A DNA stretch of 64,000 nucleotides from Limonium bicolor (lineage: Eukaryota; Streptophyta; Magnoliopsida; Caryophyllales; Plumbaginaceae). The position numbers and the translations under genes were made by a program. The notes beneath the pieces are model-generated. The model ran no database searches. It saw only the letters and a program-made list of their open reading frames with translations, and had not been told where the DNA came from. This document shows, piece after piece, positions 1-11,956 of this stretch. Location: assembly GCA_023374045.1 (NCBI GenBank), contig CM041781.1:139616982-139680981 (forward strand). The letters run 5' to 3'. Within the stretch, counting starts at the first letter, position 1; the number at the start of each line of letters is the position of its first letter.

Positions 1-706
1 TGAAACCGAAAATCTGCTATGACTTTACTCCCATCTTTCACTTCTGCTGCTTAACCTGCCTGTTAGTTTTCTCTAGTTTGTTTACCCACCTAGATACATC
101 TCTTAATACCGTTTTTGACTTTAAGACAACCCAAGTCAACAATGCCTGCATCCCTAGAACTCCTTTACATTGGTCTGTAGTAATGAACATAAAACCGGAA
201 GTACAGGACTGATATCTTCTCTTGTATTTGCAGTTTGTTCACGATTCTTGTTTTGAGTTTCCCCTAGATTGCTTAGTTATTTAGTTAAGCATCTTAGTGC
301 ATTTTAACCCCCAAAACAGATCCACCACCAAATCGTTTAAGCTTCTGAAAGGCTGAGATACAGAAGGAATCAGAATTTGCAGAAATTGAAAATCTGAACT
401 TATAAGCTCTTTTTTTTATTGTTTTCTTTCTGCTCTTTAATCTGACTTCGTACTTCCCAACTACTTAGCTTCTTATATAAGGGTCTTACTATGACTTTTA
501 TCCCTAAAATAAGGCCACATCAATATAGTTAATGCCACTGGAACTCACTATTCAGGACTGGGTTTTTACAGAAAACAGAATCTGAAGTTGATTTATTTTT
601 CTTGTTTGGTTCTCCTGAACTAGTTTGTATTTCTCTCCAACCATTTACACTCCTAGCTAAGTCAATTGAAAAGACTCCAAGTTCATTCTCAACTCAAGGA
701 GCAACA

Positions 707-711
707 CACAC
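707..711. repeat. Target-site duplication CACAC of solo LTR I (partner 6394-6398)
   Basis: CACAC stands directly before the TG of the LTR and directly after its terminal CA. The site is an AC microsatellite, so the exact frame of the duplication is ambiguous, but the empty site in the other LTR copy of element A confirms the insertion point. Confidence 0.7.
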
Positions 712-718
712 TGAAATA

Positions 719-748
719 CCCCTAAATTAATTTAAATTAATTTAGGGG
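719..748. repeat. Perfect 30-bp palindrome at the LTR I start
   Basis: Both arms are CCCCTAAATTAATTT, with no loop, starting seven bases inside the LTR. Neighbouring LTR families do not show it. Confidence 0.85.
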
Positions 749-1498
749 ATTTCTTTTATTAAACCTTTAATAATATTATTAAGTATTAAATTATTATATG
801 GAATGAGGAATATTAAATTATTATGGAATTATGAATATTAAATTATTATATGGGGTTGTGAAATTTATTTAGGGGTTTTCTCCTAATTATTATATATTAT
901 ATAGTATTATGAATTTAATAATAAGATTTATAAGTCAATAAATCTTGGGAAAATTATTAAACACTCCAAATATATTATAAATTTTAGGAAGTGTTGGAAC
1001 ATTGTTTTGAAATATAAAAGTCAATATAAAATTCTAGAAACCTTAAAGCTTATTAAGCCTTGCTAGAGTTGACTTTTTGAGAATGGTCAAACCAGGTCAT
1101 GAAACCTATACCAATAAATAGGTTATGAAAAACCATGAAGATCGATAAAAAGAACGTCAAAAACGGATCATCCTAGCCAAAGTTATGCTAGATTGAAGTT
1201 TTGAATCAAAATTTTAAGAGATGCCACGTGTCAGCCTCTCGTGCGCCCCAACACTTAGTCAATTCTATCTCCTTGTTTTTCTCCAACAATCACCCGATTT
1301 TGACCTAACTTGTGACGGCTATATCTCACTCGTTACTTTGAATTTCCCAGTGCCGTCTTCTCTATTCTTTTCTCCTTAATTCCCTCTTTACAACCATAAC
1401 TCATACAAGCCCTAACTCATTCTACATCGACGGGAAAGTTGATCCAAAGTTGCCAGCTTTCAAGTTCGTAACCCAGATTCCAGTTTTCATTCGATTTC

Positions 1499-1506
1499 AG
1501 GTAAAG
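1499..1506 (+). promoter_or_regulatory. Predicted 5' splice site in LTR I leader
   Basis: CAG/GTAAAG follows a pyrimidine-rich stretch (about 1340-1500) that looks like a transcribed leader. Further donor-like sites lie at about 1688 (CAG/GTAAAC) and 1920 (GTGAGT). Equivalent donors occur in LTRs B, C, C2 and D. A matching acceptor is at 6148. Confidence 0.4.
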
Positions 1507-2244
1507 TTCGTCTTGCCATAACTTCCTCGTCTTTCAACCAAATTTCGATTTCTATAGCTCGTTGTGTAGATCTCTAATCCATCTACAACTTTCATGTTTA
1601 TTACCAAGCCTGATTCGTAACCGTCTGGAAGATATAGTCGCCCAAAGTCTCTGATTTTTCAGCACATAAAATCATAGAAAAACGACAGGTAAACTCGTAA
1701 CTTTCGGGTCAATTTTCTTTCTATATAATGCATATTAGATTGAGTTCTTGTTATCATTGTGTAGATCTATGTCCTATATTTCGATTGAGCCAAAGAACAC
1801 AGCCTAACTCAATCTGTATCCCAAGTTATAGAGTCGCAAAGTAGGCTACCCAAACGGTCAAGCTCGAACAGTTTTCCAGAACCCGATCTTGAAATCGCTC
1901 CGTTCTTGCAATTCCCGGTGAGTTTTCCACAAATTCTTCCGACGATGCTAAACTACTCTTCATTGTCGACCAAACCCATGTAACAATTTCCCCTATTATG
2001 CATTAGGTTGAGAGAATTTGACAGATTTAAAATTCGAAACCGAAAATAAACCTAACTTTCGAACCCAGAATCGAATTGGTAGAATACTGCATTATAATTG
2101 GGGAAATCGGTGTCATTAGAACCGGAATTCAATTTCGAATCCAATGAAACAAGAATCATCGGATTTCGTTCTGTAGATTGAGAGAAAACTCGAATTTAGT
2201 ACTCGGGGCTGTTCAAGAATTCGCTGAAGAACTTGCGCAATATA

Positions 2245-2279
2245 GGCCGTCCGATCGTAGGTATTAGTAATGGACGGCC
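2245..2279 (+). repeat. GC-rich hairpin in LTR I
   Basis: GGCCGTCC (2245-2252) pairs perfectly with GGACGGCC (2272-2279) across a 19-base loop, in otherwise AT-rich DNA. It is the apparent single-copy counterpart of the hairpin arrays in the other LTR families. Confidence 0.6.
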
Positions 2280-5200
2280 GAGATTAGATCTGGGGGTTCA
2301 AGTTGATTATGTTTTATAATATTTCAGAAATAAACCCTAACTTGTTGATTTTAGTTAATGGCCTTCCCGAAGGTATTGTGACTTGAAATTTTAACCATAG
2401 ATTCCTTATTTTATCTAGTTTATTTTGATGAAAATTATTATGGTTTTGGAGTTTTTAAACATAAGTTATGATTTTTACAAGTTACGGGTTTTCTGGAATT
2501 ATTTGGTTAAATTAAAAAGATATTTTTATGAAATAAAATTTTATAATATGTCTAAAATGTTATAGTTACTGTATATTAAGTTTGGGAATTTTTGGGCAAC
2601 GGGAAAAGGTTTTAAAAATTGTGTTTGTGAGTTTTTCATAAGAATAACTTATAATATATAGTTTTTAATGTAATCAAAAATTAAAGTATAGTTGATTAAT
2701 GAACTTTATAGGTTGGGGAAAATATAATAAGACTAATTAACATTTAATACAGTATGTTTATAAATATTTTGGGTATTAACTTTAAGTGAAGTAAAAAAAT
2801 TGTTACATATGTTTATATATATATTTATATGAGAGAAATAAATAGAAACTTATATTAAATCAAGGAATTTAACTAAACTACATTTTATTTATTATATTAA
2901 TATGGAAGCTAATATGTTTAACTAAAACTAAGGGAAATACTCTATTTTATAAACCATAAATCAGTTGTGGATATGTCTAAAAGATATTAAATATAATTAA
3001 ATACAATAGAATTTCTTAAAGAATGTTCTGGATAAATCTTGATATATGTGGATATATATATATATATATATATAAATACAATAAAAATATAAAGGAAATA
3101 ACATTCCTTGTGAGGAATGTAATAGGAAGGATATATATATATACGATATAATAAATAAATAAAAGGAATAAAGTACCTTATAGAAAATATAATATGAAGG
3201 AATTAATGAGTTAAACTAAACCTCTACATGATACTAATAAAAGAATATTATATGAGGTGGTATTAATTTATGGTTATAGGTTGAGTTTTTAGTTATCTTT
3301 GAGTTTCTAAGATTTTATAAAACCGTATTTAAAACATGTATTTATTTAGTCAATAACCACAATGTAAATTTATAATTTGGTTAAGAAATTAATAAGTTGA
3401 AATTTAGGAATATTTGTAATTGGTCTACATAAAGGGTTACACAATAGATCTTATTATATAATTAATAATAAAATGAATGAAATACTTTTACATTTAAATG
3501 TTCTTATTATATAAACAATAGTAAAATAAATGAGTTACTTGTACATCTAAATGTGAAGAGGATAAATAAGTCTAGATTTAATTATTTCTTAATATTTATA
3601 GTATTGAGTAATAACTTAATATTTAAGATAAAATCATTAAAAGGGATTATGATATAAAACTACATTAAACTATGATTAGGAATTTAATCTAAATAATAAT
3701 CCTTAAGTTTCTTATAACTAGTTAAGCCATATAAATACATTTAACACCAATATTCAGGATGTGAGTTTATAGTTAAGTAATGTATTTAGTAGTTAGAATT
3801 TATAAGGAGGTTTGTAAATAGAAATTAGATACTTAAAATCTTTAAACCTTTAATTAGATGAAACTGGGTTACATAAGAGATTATATTGATTTACCTTTTG
3901 ACACTGGAAATATTAATGTCATTTGAATATAAGGTATGGAGATTGTTCAGAATATATTATCTTATTAAGTAATTGACAATTTCACTTATGAACCGGAATT
4001 TAATTTTTTGATAAATTCTACCTCATGCTAAGATATAATGTCCATCCTAAATACAATAAAGGGAATTAATTTATTAAGTTATTCTTTTGAAACATTAGGT
4101 TTTGTAAACAATATAAAATGTATTTAAGACTTGGGTTTAACGAAGTTTAATATAAAAGGATTATACATGGTCTATAGAGAGAATGTGTGTAAAAGTAAAA
4201 CAGTTAGAGAATTAAATGTAAGTAAGGATACATAAAGGTTATCTTAAAACACCTTATTATAAAGTTATGGTTAAGTAAGTAAATAATATACCTTGTGGAT
4301 ACTAAATGCGAGAGTTCGATAAGTTTGAGTTAACTATAATATGGTTATTTCAAGATGAAAAGTAATTTAACAACTTATGACAAGATTAATAGATGGTTGT
4401 AATTAAAGGCCATTCTGAACTAAAGATAAGATAATTGAGTTTAGTAGCTCAAATAAGTTGTACTAAAATGCATCTACAACACGATTTCAGTATACGGGAT
4501 GTAGATCTTAATTAAGTTAAGGGGGAAGACTTAGTTATAATGGATTATCTAGTAGATATTGATAAAGAACATAGTCAAAAATTGTGAAATAATAGTATAG
4601 TATTCTAAGATAAACCCATCATTGGTCATAACACGATGTATGTCCTAAAGTAAGAATAAAAGTATTGAGCTTAAGAATTGTTATTGAAATTCTAAGATTG
4701 ATTGAATAACGTATAATGCACTTATGTTATAAAGGTCTTTAATGTGAGAATTATGGTTAGGTATGGGTAAAGTGGATAAGGGTGGAACAATTAACAAGTG
4801 TTAATAAAATACATTCCTTGGTCTTAAAACCTTGAGTTATACAACATTCTAAGACAAGTCAAAGGTTATTCATAGCATTTAAGTGAGGGCTTAAAAGACA
4901 ATTGAGATTTAGAAATAACAGTGAGGAGTTTATTTAAGTTTAACGTGGGCTACAAGTGATTGATGATAGACTACCTTTAATATTCTTCAGAGTACTGTTG
5001 ATTGTTTGCGCAAGTAGATTAGAACTGCTACAACGTTACCCAGGTACGATTTCTCGTACTCAGCTTGTTGTGTTTTGGACTTTATGGAATGTTTTGTACG
5101 ATTTCTCGTACTCGATATTTTTGATGATTGACTTGTGGGATGTTTTGGAAAACGCTAACTGACTTTAAGAGGAATTTCTAAAAAGGAATTGGTTGTGTGA

Positions 5201-5280
5201 CTAACTGAGCCTTGAGTATGAAACTTACATGGGTATTGGTTTTTTCTATTTGGTGTCCCGTTAGACATTGACTGCTTAGG

Positions 5281-5348
5281 GTTTACGCTTCTGCACTCTG
5301 TAGGACTGAGTGTTTTGGTATTGCTCTGGGTAGTTGGTGATCTAGTGG
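5281..5348 (+). other. Conserved about 60-nt motif shared with elements A and C
   Basis: The stretch from GTTTACGCTTCTGCACTC to GATCTAGTGG is nearly identical to 31394-31460 (element C interior) and to the complement of 11957-12011 (element A interior), although the surrounding sequence is not alignable by eye. It contains CACTC...GAGTG, a possible stem. Confidence 0.65.
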
Positions 5349-5408
5349 GAATTTGGAAAAGGTCAATCTTGGAAATCTTTCTTTCGACGTGCGTGCGTCT
5401 TCAATGGT

Positions 5409-5740
5409 AACAGCAGGGGGCTGTATATCCCTCGCCCATAGGGGCATTGATATTTAACAGCAGGGGGCTGTATATCCCTCGTCCATCAGGACATTTTTAA
5501 TTTAACAGCGGGGGGCTGTATATCCCTCGCACATAGGGGCATTGATATTTAACAGCAGGGGGTTGTATATCCCTCGTCCATCAGGACATTTTTAATTTAA
5601 CAGCAGGGGGCTGTATATCCCTCGCCCATAGGGGCATTGATATTTAACAGCAGGGGGCTGTATATCCCTCGTCCACCAGGACATTTAAATCTGACAGCAG
5701 GGGGCTGTATATCCCTCGTCCATATGGACATTGATATCTG
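5409..5740 (+). repeat. Seven-unit 47/48-bp tandem repeat with alternating hairpins
   Basis: Units start near 5409, 5456, 5504, 5551, 5599, 5646 and 5693, each opening with the CAGCAGGGGGCTG core. Two types alternate, giving a higher-order period of 95 bp: one ends with a CCC..GGGG stem (CCCATAGGGG), the other with GTCC..GGAC. The last unit has GTCCATATGGAC, a full palindrome. Confidence 0.85.
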
Positions 5741-6109
5741 GCGGTGGGGGCCATCTCTCCCAATTGAATTATTCCACTCGTGAGTTATTGGTTCTTGGAT
5801 CTATCTTATTATTCCTAGTCCTTTGTGACTATCTGAGTCTTTATACTCCGAACGGGAATTGGTTCTAACATCAACAATGGATGCTTACTAACTATGTGGT
5901 GTGACTACTTTAGCGGATGACTTGTTTTGGAAGTTCTCTATCTCTATCTTTGTCTTGTTTTCTTTTCTCTTTAACCTGATTGTTTTGAAGTGCTTTATCT
6001 CTGTTTTACTTTTAAGAGTTTGTTTTCATGTTACTGTTTGTTTTGAAGAGTTATGTTTTATAAGTTTGTTTTTGGAGAATTGTACCAGTTCCATTCCAGG
6101 GAACTGACT

Positions 6110-6148
6110 CACCCCTCTTGGGGTGGGCTGCTTGGTTTCATCTTGCAG
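6110..6148 (+). promoter_or_regulatory. Hairpin plus predicted 3' splice site, LTR I
   Basis: CACCCC/GGGGTG (6110-6125) is followed by a T-rich tract and TCTTGCAG/GTACG, with AG at 6147-6148. A second stem, CAGTTCC/GGAACTG, lies just upstream at about 6087-6106. The hairpin-then-acceptor arrangement recurs in eight other LTRs of this window. Confidence 0.5.
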
Positions 6149-8069
6149 GTACGAATTGATTTGCAGGTGGCCACGAAGAGAATGAGCGTTTGGGATGGGA
6201 CTAGGTTTTATGGAGAGCGAATGTGTTTTATTATAGTTATGTTAATGTTAAGTTTTCTCGAAGTTCAGACCGTAACTTAGTTAATTGTAATGGTTGTAAT
6301 TGGTGAGGTTGGTACCGGGTGTTTGGAGCCCGATGGTCTGTAGCACCTTTAGTTTATTTTCCGCTGTTGTTTTATTATTATAGGGGTGTTACACACACAC
6401 ACCTCTGAGAAATACTTTATACTGCACCTGACACCAGCAAGGATTGAACTTTAACACCGATAACTTTCCTTTTATATTTTTGTTTGTTCACAAATGGCCT
6501 TCTAGTTTTCCCCACAAGCTTAGAGTGTTCTCAGTGTTTTAAGTTCAAAACCAACCCACAACAACCAGGGGTATACCCTGAGAAGTGAGTACACAGAAAC
6601 ACCAAAGTTTAAGAAACTAAAACTGTTACATGAACTAGCACTGTCTTCTTCTGTTCTTTTACTTTGATTTCAAGTTTCTCAAGTTTCTGTCCCATTCAGT
6701 TGAGTGGCTCCCCATGATGTTACTTCAAGGACAGACCCATAACTACACTGCCTGCACTTCTAAGGTTCCTTTACTCAAAATTCGTAGAACTGAAAACAAA
6801 GCAGGAGCCAGAAAGTGTGATCTGTTGATTTCCCTCCTATGATTTCCTTCCTACAGATGCGACAGTTTGGTTTTTGTTCTCTTTTGACTCACACCTACAC
6901 TTGGACAACTCAAGCAGGTGTGTTTACAATGTGGTATATGTATCATTAACTCAATGTCATTCCAGGACAGCAAGAGTACCGAGAGCTTTGTTACAGAATT
7001 GAAATAACTAACAACTGAAGTCGACAGGTGGGTTTTATATATATATGTTTCTTTGATCAGGACACGGGTTTAGGAGTGGCTCACCTGTTGAGTATCTTGG
7101 CTGATTCTTGGGTGTATTATGGAACTTACAACACCTTGGTCAGTTTGCCTACACTGGAACGGATTACTCAAAGATTAAGACCGTGATAAGCCAAAGGAAA
7201 AGACATGGTTATCAGGCTGAGACAGATACGGTTTTTACCTTGTCTCTTTTCTTTTCCACCGAGAATGATACAGCAGGGAAGGCTTGCTTCCTCACCAAGT
7301 ACTGAGGCCTGCTCACTGGTCTATTACGTGAAGGAAAACAGAAAGGAAGAGAGTTTCAAAAGCAGCTATAACAGTTATCAGTAAGTAGAGGAGGGAGAGC
7401 AGTATTTAAAGCTCACCGAAATGATCATGGAATATGGCTATACATTTGGGTCTTTGCTTCCTTCTACATCGGGGTATACTCCTCTGATTTTTTTTCAAGT
7501 GAAGAGAAAAGGAACTAGAGTTTAGTAGTAGTTGAGATCATTACCGAAAATGAGAGAAAGGGGACGATGCTAGTTTCTCGTAGATTCTACCTTGGAAAGT
7601 TGCCTAACTTGTTTCCTCTTCTCCTTTCAATTCCCACCGAGATTTCCCCCTGCTTTCACCAACTCATCTCAGCTCGTTACACCTTGAGCAGCAACCTTGG
7701 AAGTGGAGTGTTGGCTCACGGTGAAAGAAGTCACAAGGAGGGTGCTGGGCTTTCGACTGAAGAAGGAAGGTGAGATCACCGGTTCTGTGTGTGTGTGCCC
7801 AGATCAAATTGCATGTCGAGGGAATTGAGGAGATTGGGTGTTTTTAATAGAAGGTGCCCATACTGGCGGGATGGAGGTGTCGGGTATAAGCTTTCGAGGC
7901 ATGCACCAGCATGGGGGAAAACAACACACTGTTGAGTAATTCTTTTCTTGTTCTGTCGGTAGTTAAAACTTGGAGTTTAGGGACAGTTTGGTAGTAGAGT
8001 AGTAGTTCAGTGTGGAATAAGTGGGTAGCTTTGCTACTTGATATAATTCGTGGGTGTATAATACTGAAT

Positions 8070-8158
8070 TCAAGCATAGCTCAAGCGGTTAAGGTTTTGG
8101 GATTAGTACGAGAGGTCTCGGGTTCGAATCCCGTCTAGAGCATGTTGCTCTTTTTTTT
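8070..8158 (+). ncRNA. tRNA-like pol III unit in A 3' LTR (first copy)
   Basis: TAGCTCAAGCGG (8077-8088) fits the pol III A box and GGTTCGAATCC (8121-8131) fits the B box, at exactly the 44-base spacing of a tRNA without a long variable arm. The T-arm pairs 4 of 5 bases, but acceptor and D stems do not form, so this is not a working tRNA. After it, AGAGCA TGT TGCTCT makes a tight hairpin followed by a T run, as a pol III terminator would be. It lies antisense to element A. A second copy is at 21628-21715. A SINE-derived head is the likeliest origin. Confidence 0.5.
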
Positions 8159-8228
8159 GTTTCAGCCCTATTAATCCTATTTATTGTATATAAGTGACTT
8201 GTGTTAACATGTCACGTTATTAGTCGTA

Positions 8229-8242
8229 TGTACATATATATA

Positions 8243-8289
<47 letters not shown>

Positions 8290-8290
8290 A
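8229..8290. repeat. AT microsatellite, expanded in this LTR copy
   Basis: A TA run of about 60 bases sits between GTCGTATGTACA and TACGAC. The sister LTR (about 21781-21797) has only a few TA units at the same place, so the repeat changed after insertion or during copying. Confidence 0.85.
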
Positions 8291-8502
8291 CGACTATTTC
8301 GTTATGTCACGTTTTGGTTATAAGTACAACGTTAAGATCTTGTAACATTATGCACATTTACATATATATATATCCGTATGTACATAAGTACCGTAATAAT
8401 AAATTGTTCGTTTGTTCACAGGTTATTCCTTGCTTGATTATTTATACCTTAATATAGCTATTTATATATTAAAATAGCGTTTAATTATTTAGGGGTATTT
8501 CA

Positions 8503-8519
8503 GTCTACCCCCCTTAAGG
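8503..8519 (-). other. Polypurine tract of element A
   Basis: Read on the minus strand it is CCTTAAGGGGGGTAGAC, directly before the TGAAATACCCC of the 3' LTR. The same tract stands before the 3' LTR of element C (37709-37722). Confidence 0.85.
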
Positions 8520-8635
8520 AGACTTCGTCCCGAAGTCGTCTTTCTCGAGTGATTTATAACAACTACCCATATAGCCATGGTGCGCATCTATTTGATGTGG
8601 CGGTACCTAAGCGGTACAGTATATCTGAATAGTGT

Positions 8636-8640
<5 letters not shown>

Positions 8641-8687
<47 letters not shown>
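8641..8687. repeat. AT microsatellite in A interior
   Basis: An uninterrupted TA run of about 45 bases follows CACACA. No further structure is seen. Confidence 0.9.
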
Positions 8688-8691
<4 letters not shown>

Positions 8692-8771
8692 AACAATTGT
8701 CAACCATTCATACATGTTCACAACATACACATATGCGCAATGCGCAAACAACCTACCAACAAGACAAAACA

Positions 8772-9428
8772 TGTATGCCCCGCATACAAATACACATACA
8801 TACACACATGATAATCAATTAGTACACGTATGTCCCGAAGTCGCTTTACTTAAATAGGTGTATTAATAACTACCCTTACAATCCCATAATGTATATCTAT
8901 GTGATATATCATTTGCGCATATCGTGTTGTGCTAATACCGCACATAGCCCTCAATTGTGGCGTTCATCCAAACATACATGGATATAGGTGATCCATCAGC
9001 ACCATCATTTCCTATCAGTTCTACCAATCCTGACAACCTCCCCGAGGTGTCATACCATATCACCATCCCATATGTCGTATCTAATTATTCGTTTCGTATC
9101 CCTAGGTAATCAATCTACAAGGTACAACAATATATATCATAGTATCATAAAGAAAGTACTACACCTGGGTGTAAACACGTCATTGAGTATTTCATAAATT
9201 TCATACATACGAGTGCACATCTCACACAAACAAATCAACCACGTACGCCCCGCGTACCCAACAACACCAACAAGATGAATAAACAACATCCAACAATCAA
9301 CATCGTGTGCCTCGCACACCCACAAACATACCAACAACACAAAACCACGTATGCCCCGCATACGAAACAAACCAACAATCGACATCGTATGCCTCGCATA
9401 CCCACAAACTATTGTATGCCCCGCATAC
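8772..9428 (-). repeat. Array of six covarying hairpins near the A polypurine tract
   Basis: Six copies of a 6-bp stem with a 3-base loop lie at 8772-8788, 9243-9257, 9305-9319, 9348-9364, 9387-9401 and 9414-9428. Stems are GTATGC/GCATAC, GTACGC/GCGTAC or GTGTGC/GCACAC; the plus-strand loop is CCC or CTC. Two stem columns change in both arms together, so pairing is kept while sequence changes. The DNA between them is rich in CAACAA on the plus strand. Confidence 0.75.
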
Positions 9429-9470
9429 GAAATAACAGAATTTAGTGCAAACATGTGCACAGCCAAGAGG

Positions 9471-9486
9471 CTCTACCCCCCCTTAA
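9471..9486 (-). other. Second polypurine-tract-like copy in element A
   Basis: On the minus strand it reads about TTAAGGGGGGGTAGAG, close to the true tract at 8503-8519 but 970 bp further inside. Downstream of both (about 8528-8640 and 8833-8930) there is also a diverged repeat containing GTCCCGAAGTCG, so a local duplication is possible. Confidence 0.5.
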
Positions 9487-9489
9487 AAA

Positions 9490-11440
9490 GGGTTACGCCC
9501 CCGTACCCCATAAGTATTCAATAGCCGCTCCACAAGGAGCGCTGGATACTTAGCTCTTTTAGAGTTCTCTAACTCTCATTGTGGTGTTTTCACCTTTGGA
9601 GTAGATTATTCTCATGTTAGAGAGACGGGTATGACTCTAGCCCCTTCGGGCTCTGCAAACGATTTATTTACAGTATTAAATGCTAAGAATTAATCCTAGA
9701 ATTCAATAATTCAATAGATCGTCAGGTTGCAAAAATGCTGGTCGAAATAGTATAGTAATTCAATGAAGCGACCTGGGTGTCAATCCACGGGACTCGATAA
9801 GTAAGTCTAGCCTTAGGTAATGGTTAACTCGAAAAGGGGTTTTTGTTTTGGTTTTGGGTTTCATAAATAGGTAACAAAAAAAGTAAATAGCAGATAAATT
9901 AAAGTGATAGTCTTGGGAGTGTGAACGGTACTCTAGGTTCAGGGAGTTGTTTCACTAGCTAGGTTCTGCATATTCTACTGCTTAAGTGGAGACTTGGATC
10001 GGCTTGTAATTCTCAATTATCTATTCTGTATTAAGTCTTAATTCCAGATAGCTCATCTAGACAGGGCATGTAGTTCTAGTCTAGACCTAGCAAGTATATC
10101 TAGATGGTTTTAATGCACAGAATTACTAGTCTGGTTTAATCCGGACTAAAGCTCCTAGTGAATAGTGTAATCTATCCGATTGCAATTATCACAGGTAACA
10201 TGTTAATAGGACCATCAATGCTAATCACCTTATCTGATCATAACATGATTCGAGGGCTTATAATAAATTCATGACGTTTATTAAAAGCACTTAAAAGCAT
10301 TAACCTGAACAATCCAAATTGTCTCAACAAGCAGCAAAATAATGCAGAGTTTAACTAATTACAACATCCCTTCCCCTAGAGTAAATCCTCTAAACCGACA
10401 TAATAAATAAATAGCCAGAATAAGAAATTATCTTATCTGACATCCGGATATTGCTTTGTTATTTGGACTGAAAATATATCGGTTTGTAGGTTGAATAATG
10501 AGAGTGAATGGAAAATGGAGGAATGATAGTGTTGTAGTGTGATCGGGTGTGGTGTTGATGAATGTGTATACGGTGGTGTGTTATGGGAATAAAATGGAGT
10601 GGTGTGAATGTTGTGTACGGTGGTGTGTAGTGATCGATGGAGGAGTGTGGTCGTGGTGGATGGGATGGAGGCGTGAGATGGATGAAGATGGATGAAGTGT
10701 GATGGAGTGAACGATGGTGTCCGATGGTGTTGTGTGATGTTCTATTTATAGAACATATTGGCTGAGTACGTGGAGTATGGTGGTGGACTGGAGCGTATGT
10801 AGTGGGTGGAGGAAATTATTATGACGTTTTGTGATGATTATAGAGATTAGTGGAAAGAAGAAAAGAAAGTAAAGGAATGATCGTGGGTGTGGGAATATGC
10901 TGTTGGAAAGGATAGGTACGTGGTATAGTCTACTGGAAAGAAAAATGGGTGTAGGGGCGGTGGTATATGAGAGAGGTCGAGGCGAGAGCCTATAATATAT
11001 TCCACCGTAAATAATTGTTGAGACACAAAATCCAATTCCATTTGCCAACGCATTATGACATATAACATCACAAATCAAAAAGTGGTGTGCGTGTACAACC
11101 ACGAGTGATTAAAATATGAAGCCGGTGATCATATTGAGCGCTGCAAAAAAAAAACATGTTCTTGACATTAATAATGATAAGGCTATGATAATGACACAAT
11201 TTCAGCAATTAATAATGAACGAATGATGGTGTTTGGTTGTCACGGATTTTGATGCAGCCATCATGAATTATTTATAAATCAATCTAGAATTGTTTACGTG
11301 AGTGCTCTTTGCCCTGAGCATGTGTGTACGATTATTATGATAAATGCATGATTTAATTAATTATAATTAATCATGAAATTAAGTATATAATTTGAATGCA
11401 TTTTCCTATAATTGACACATAAAATGTATCAATTTACATC
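9490..11440. other. Unclassified non-coding stretch in A interior
   Basis: At 9520-9560 a long imperfect hairpin is visible (AAGTATTC...GATACTT enclosing GCTCC/GGAGC). From 9700 to 9800 there is a passage resembling retrotransposon leader text (GACCTGGGTGTCAATCCACGGG). From 10500 to 10740 the DNA is GT/GA-rich with many GGTG repeats. No termini, target duplications or convincing frames were found, so I cannot say whether a smaller element is buried here. Confidence 0.4.
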
Positions 11441-11956
11441 AAAGCATAAATCTAAGGAAAAGCATATGATAAGTGAGAAATGTGGCATGAATTGTTATGA
11501 AAATAGGAAGAATTATAGCACAAAAAATAGATGTATTTCACACTTATCAGGCTCTTAAATATATAAAGGGTGAGGCACGTATTTGTGCTCTCTCCCATGT
11601 TCGTTCTAATGGGCCCACTCGCTCTGTATGAGGTGCAGACCCATGAATATAGGCTCAATTTCCGTCTTTTCATTACCGTGTATCCTCTTATTTGGATCAC
11701 TGGTATACATTCATGTGTCTTCTCCCACTGATATTCAGTTTGAGGTATAATATGACATTGGCTCTTGTTAGTACTTGGTGCTCTTTGCACTTGTCTTTGT
11801 AATACCAAGACGTACCCGCCTACATGTCCACGTAGCTGATGATTGTCATCCGTGTCTCCTGGTGGTTTTGTTCCAGGGTAGTACACTGTTGTAGATCTTT
11901 GGTACACACTCATGTTGATATCCATTGCATCTTTCTGTATTTCTACTAGATTAATA

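Larger units (their letters stand above)
712..6393 (+). mobile_element. Solo LTR, element I (5.7 kb)
   Basis: The uninterrupted sister LTR at 20424 shows exactly what was inserted. The insert begins TGAAATACCCC and ends GGGGTGTTACA, the terminal form shared by every LTR here, with CACAC on both sides inside an AC repeat. There is no primer-binding site, polypurine tract or second LTR inside, so I call it a solo LTR left by recombination. At 5.7 kb it is very long for an LTR. The first third holds a pyrimidine-rich leader-like stretch with strong splice donors. The middle (about 2400-4900) is AT-rich with nothing recognisable. The last 1.2 kb holds tandem repeats and hairpins. Confidence 0.85.
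1..8502 (-). mobile_element. 3' LTR of non-autonomous element A (cut by window start, split by solo LTR I)
   Basis: Bases 1-711 and 6394-8502 match 19718-22007 almost base for base, by eye with under about 1 percent substitutions. These are therefore the two LTRs of one young element read on the minus strand. The copy ends GGGGTATTTCA at 8502 and is followed by a reverse polypurine tract, which identifies it as the 3' LTR. It keeps about 470 bp (roughly 7582-8052) that the other LTR lacks; the breakpoints share TCG, suggesting a small-homology deletion in the right copy. No coding capacity is seen; the short ORFs are AT-rich chance frames. Confidence 0.88.

Noticed and set aside
5409..5740. 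CRISPR-like array
   Set aside because: Units are contiguous tandem copies without unique spacers, inside a plant LTR.
8070..8142. Functional tRNA gene
   Set aside because: Acceptor and D stems do not pair; only the A box, B box and T-arm fit.
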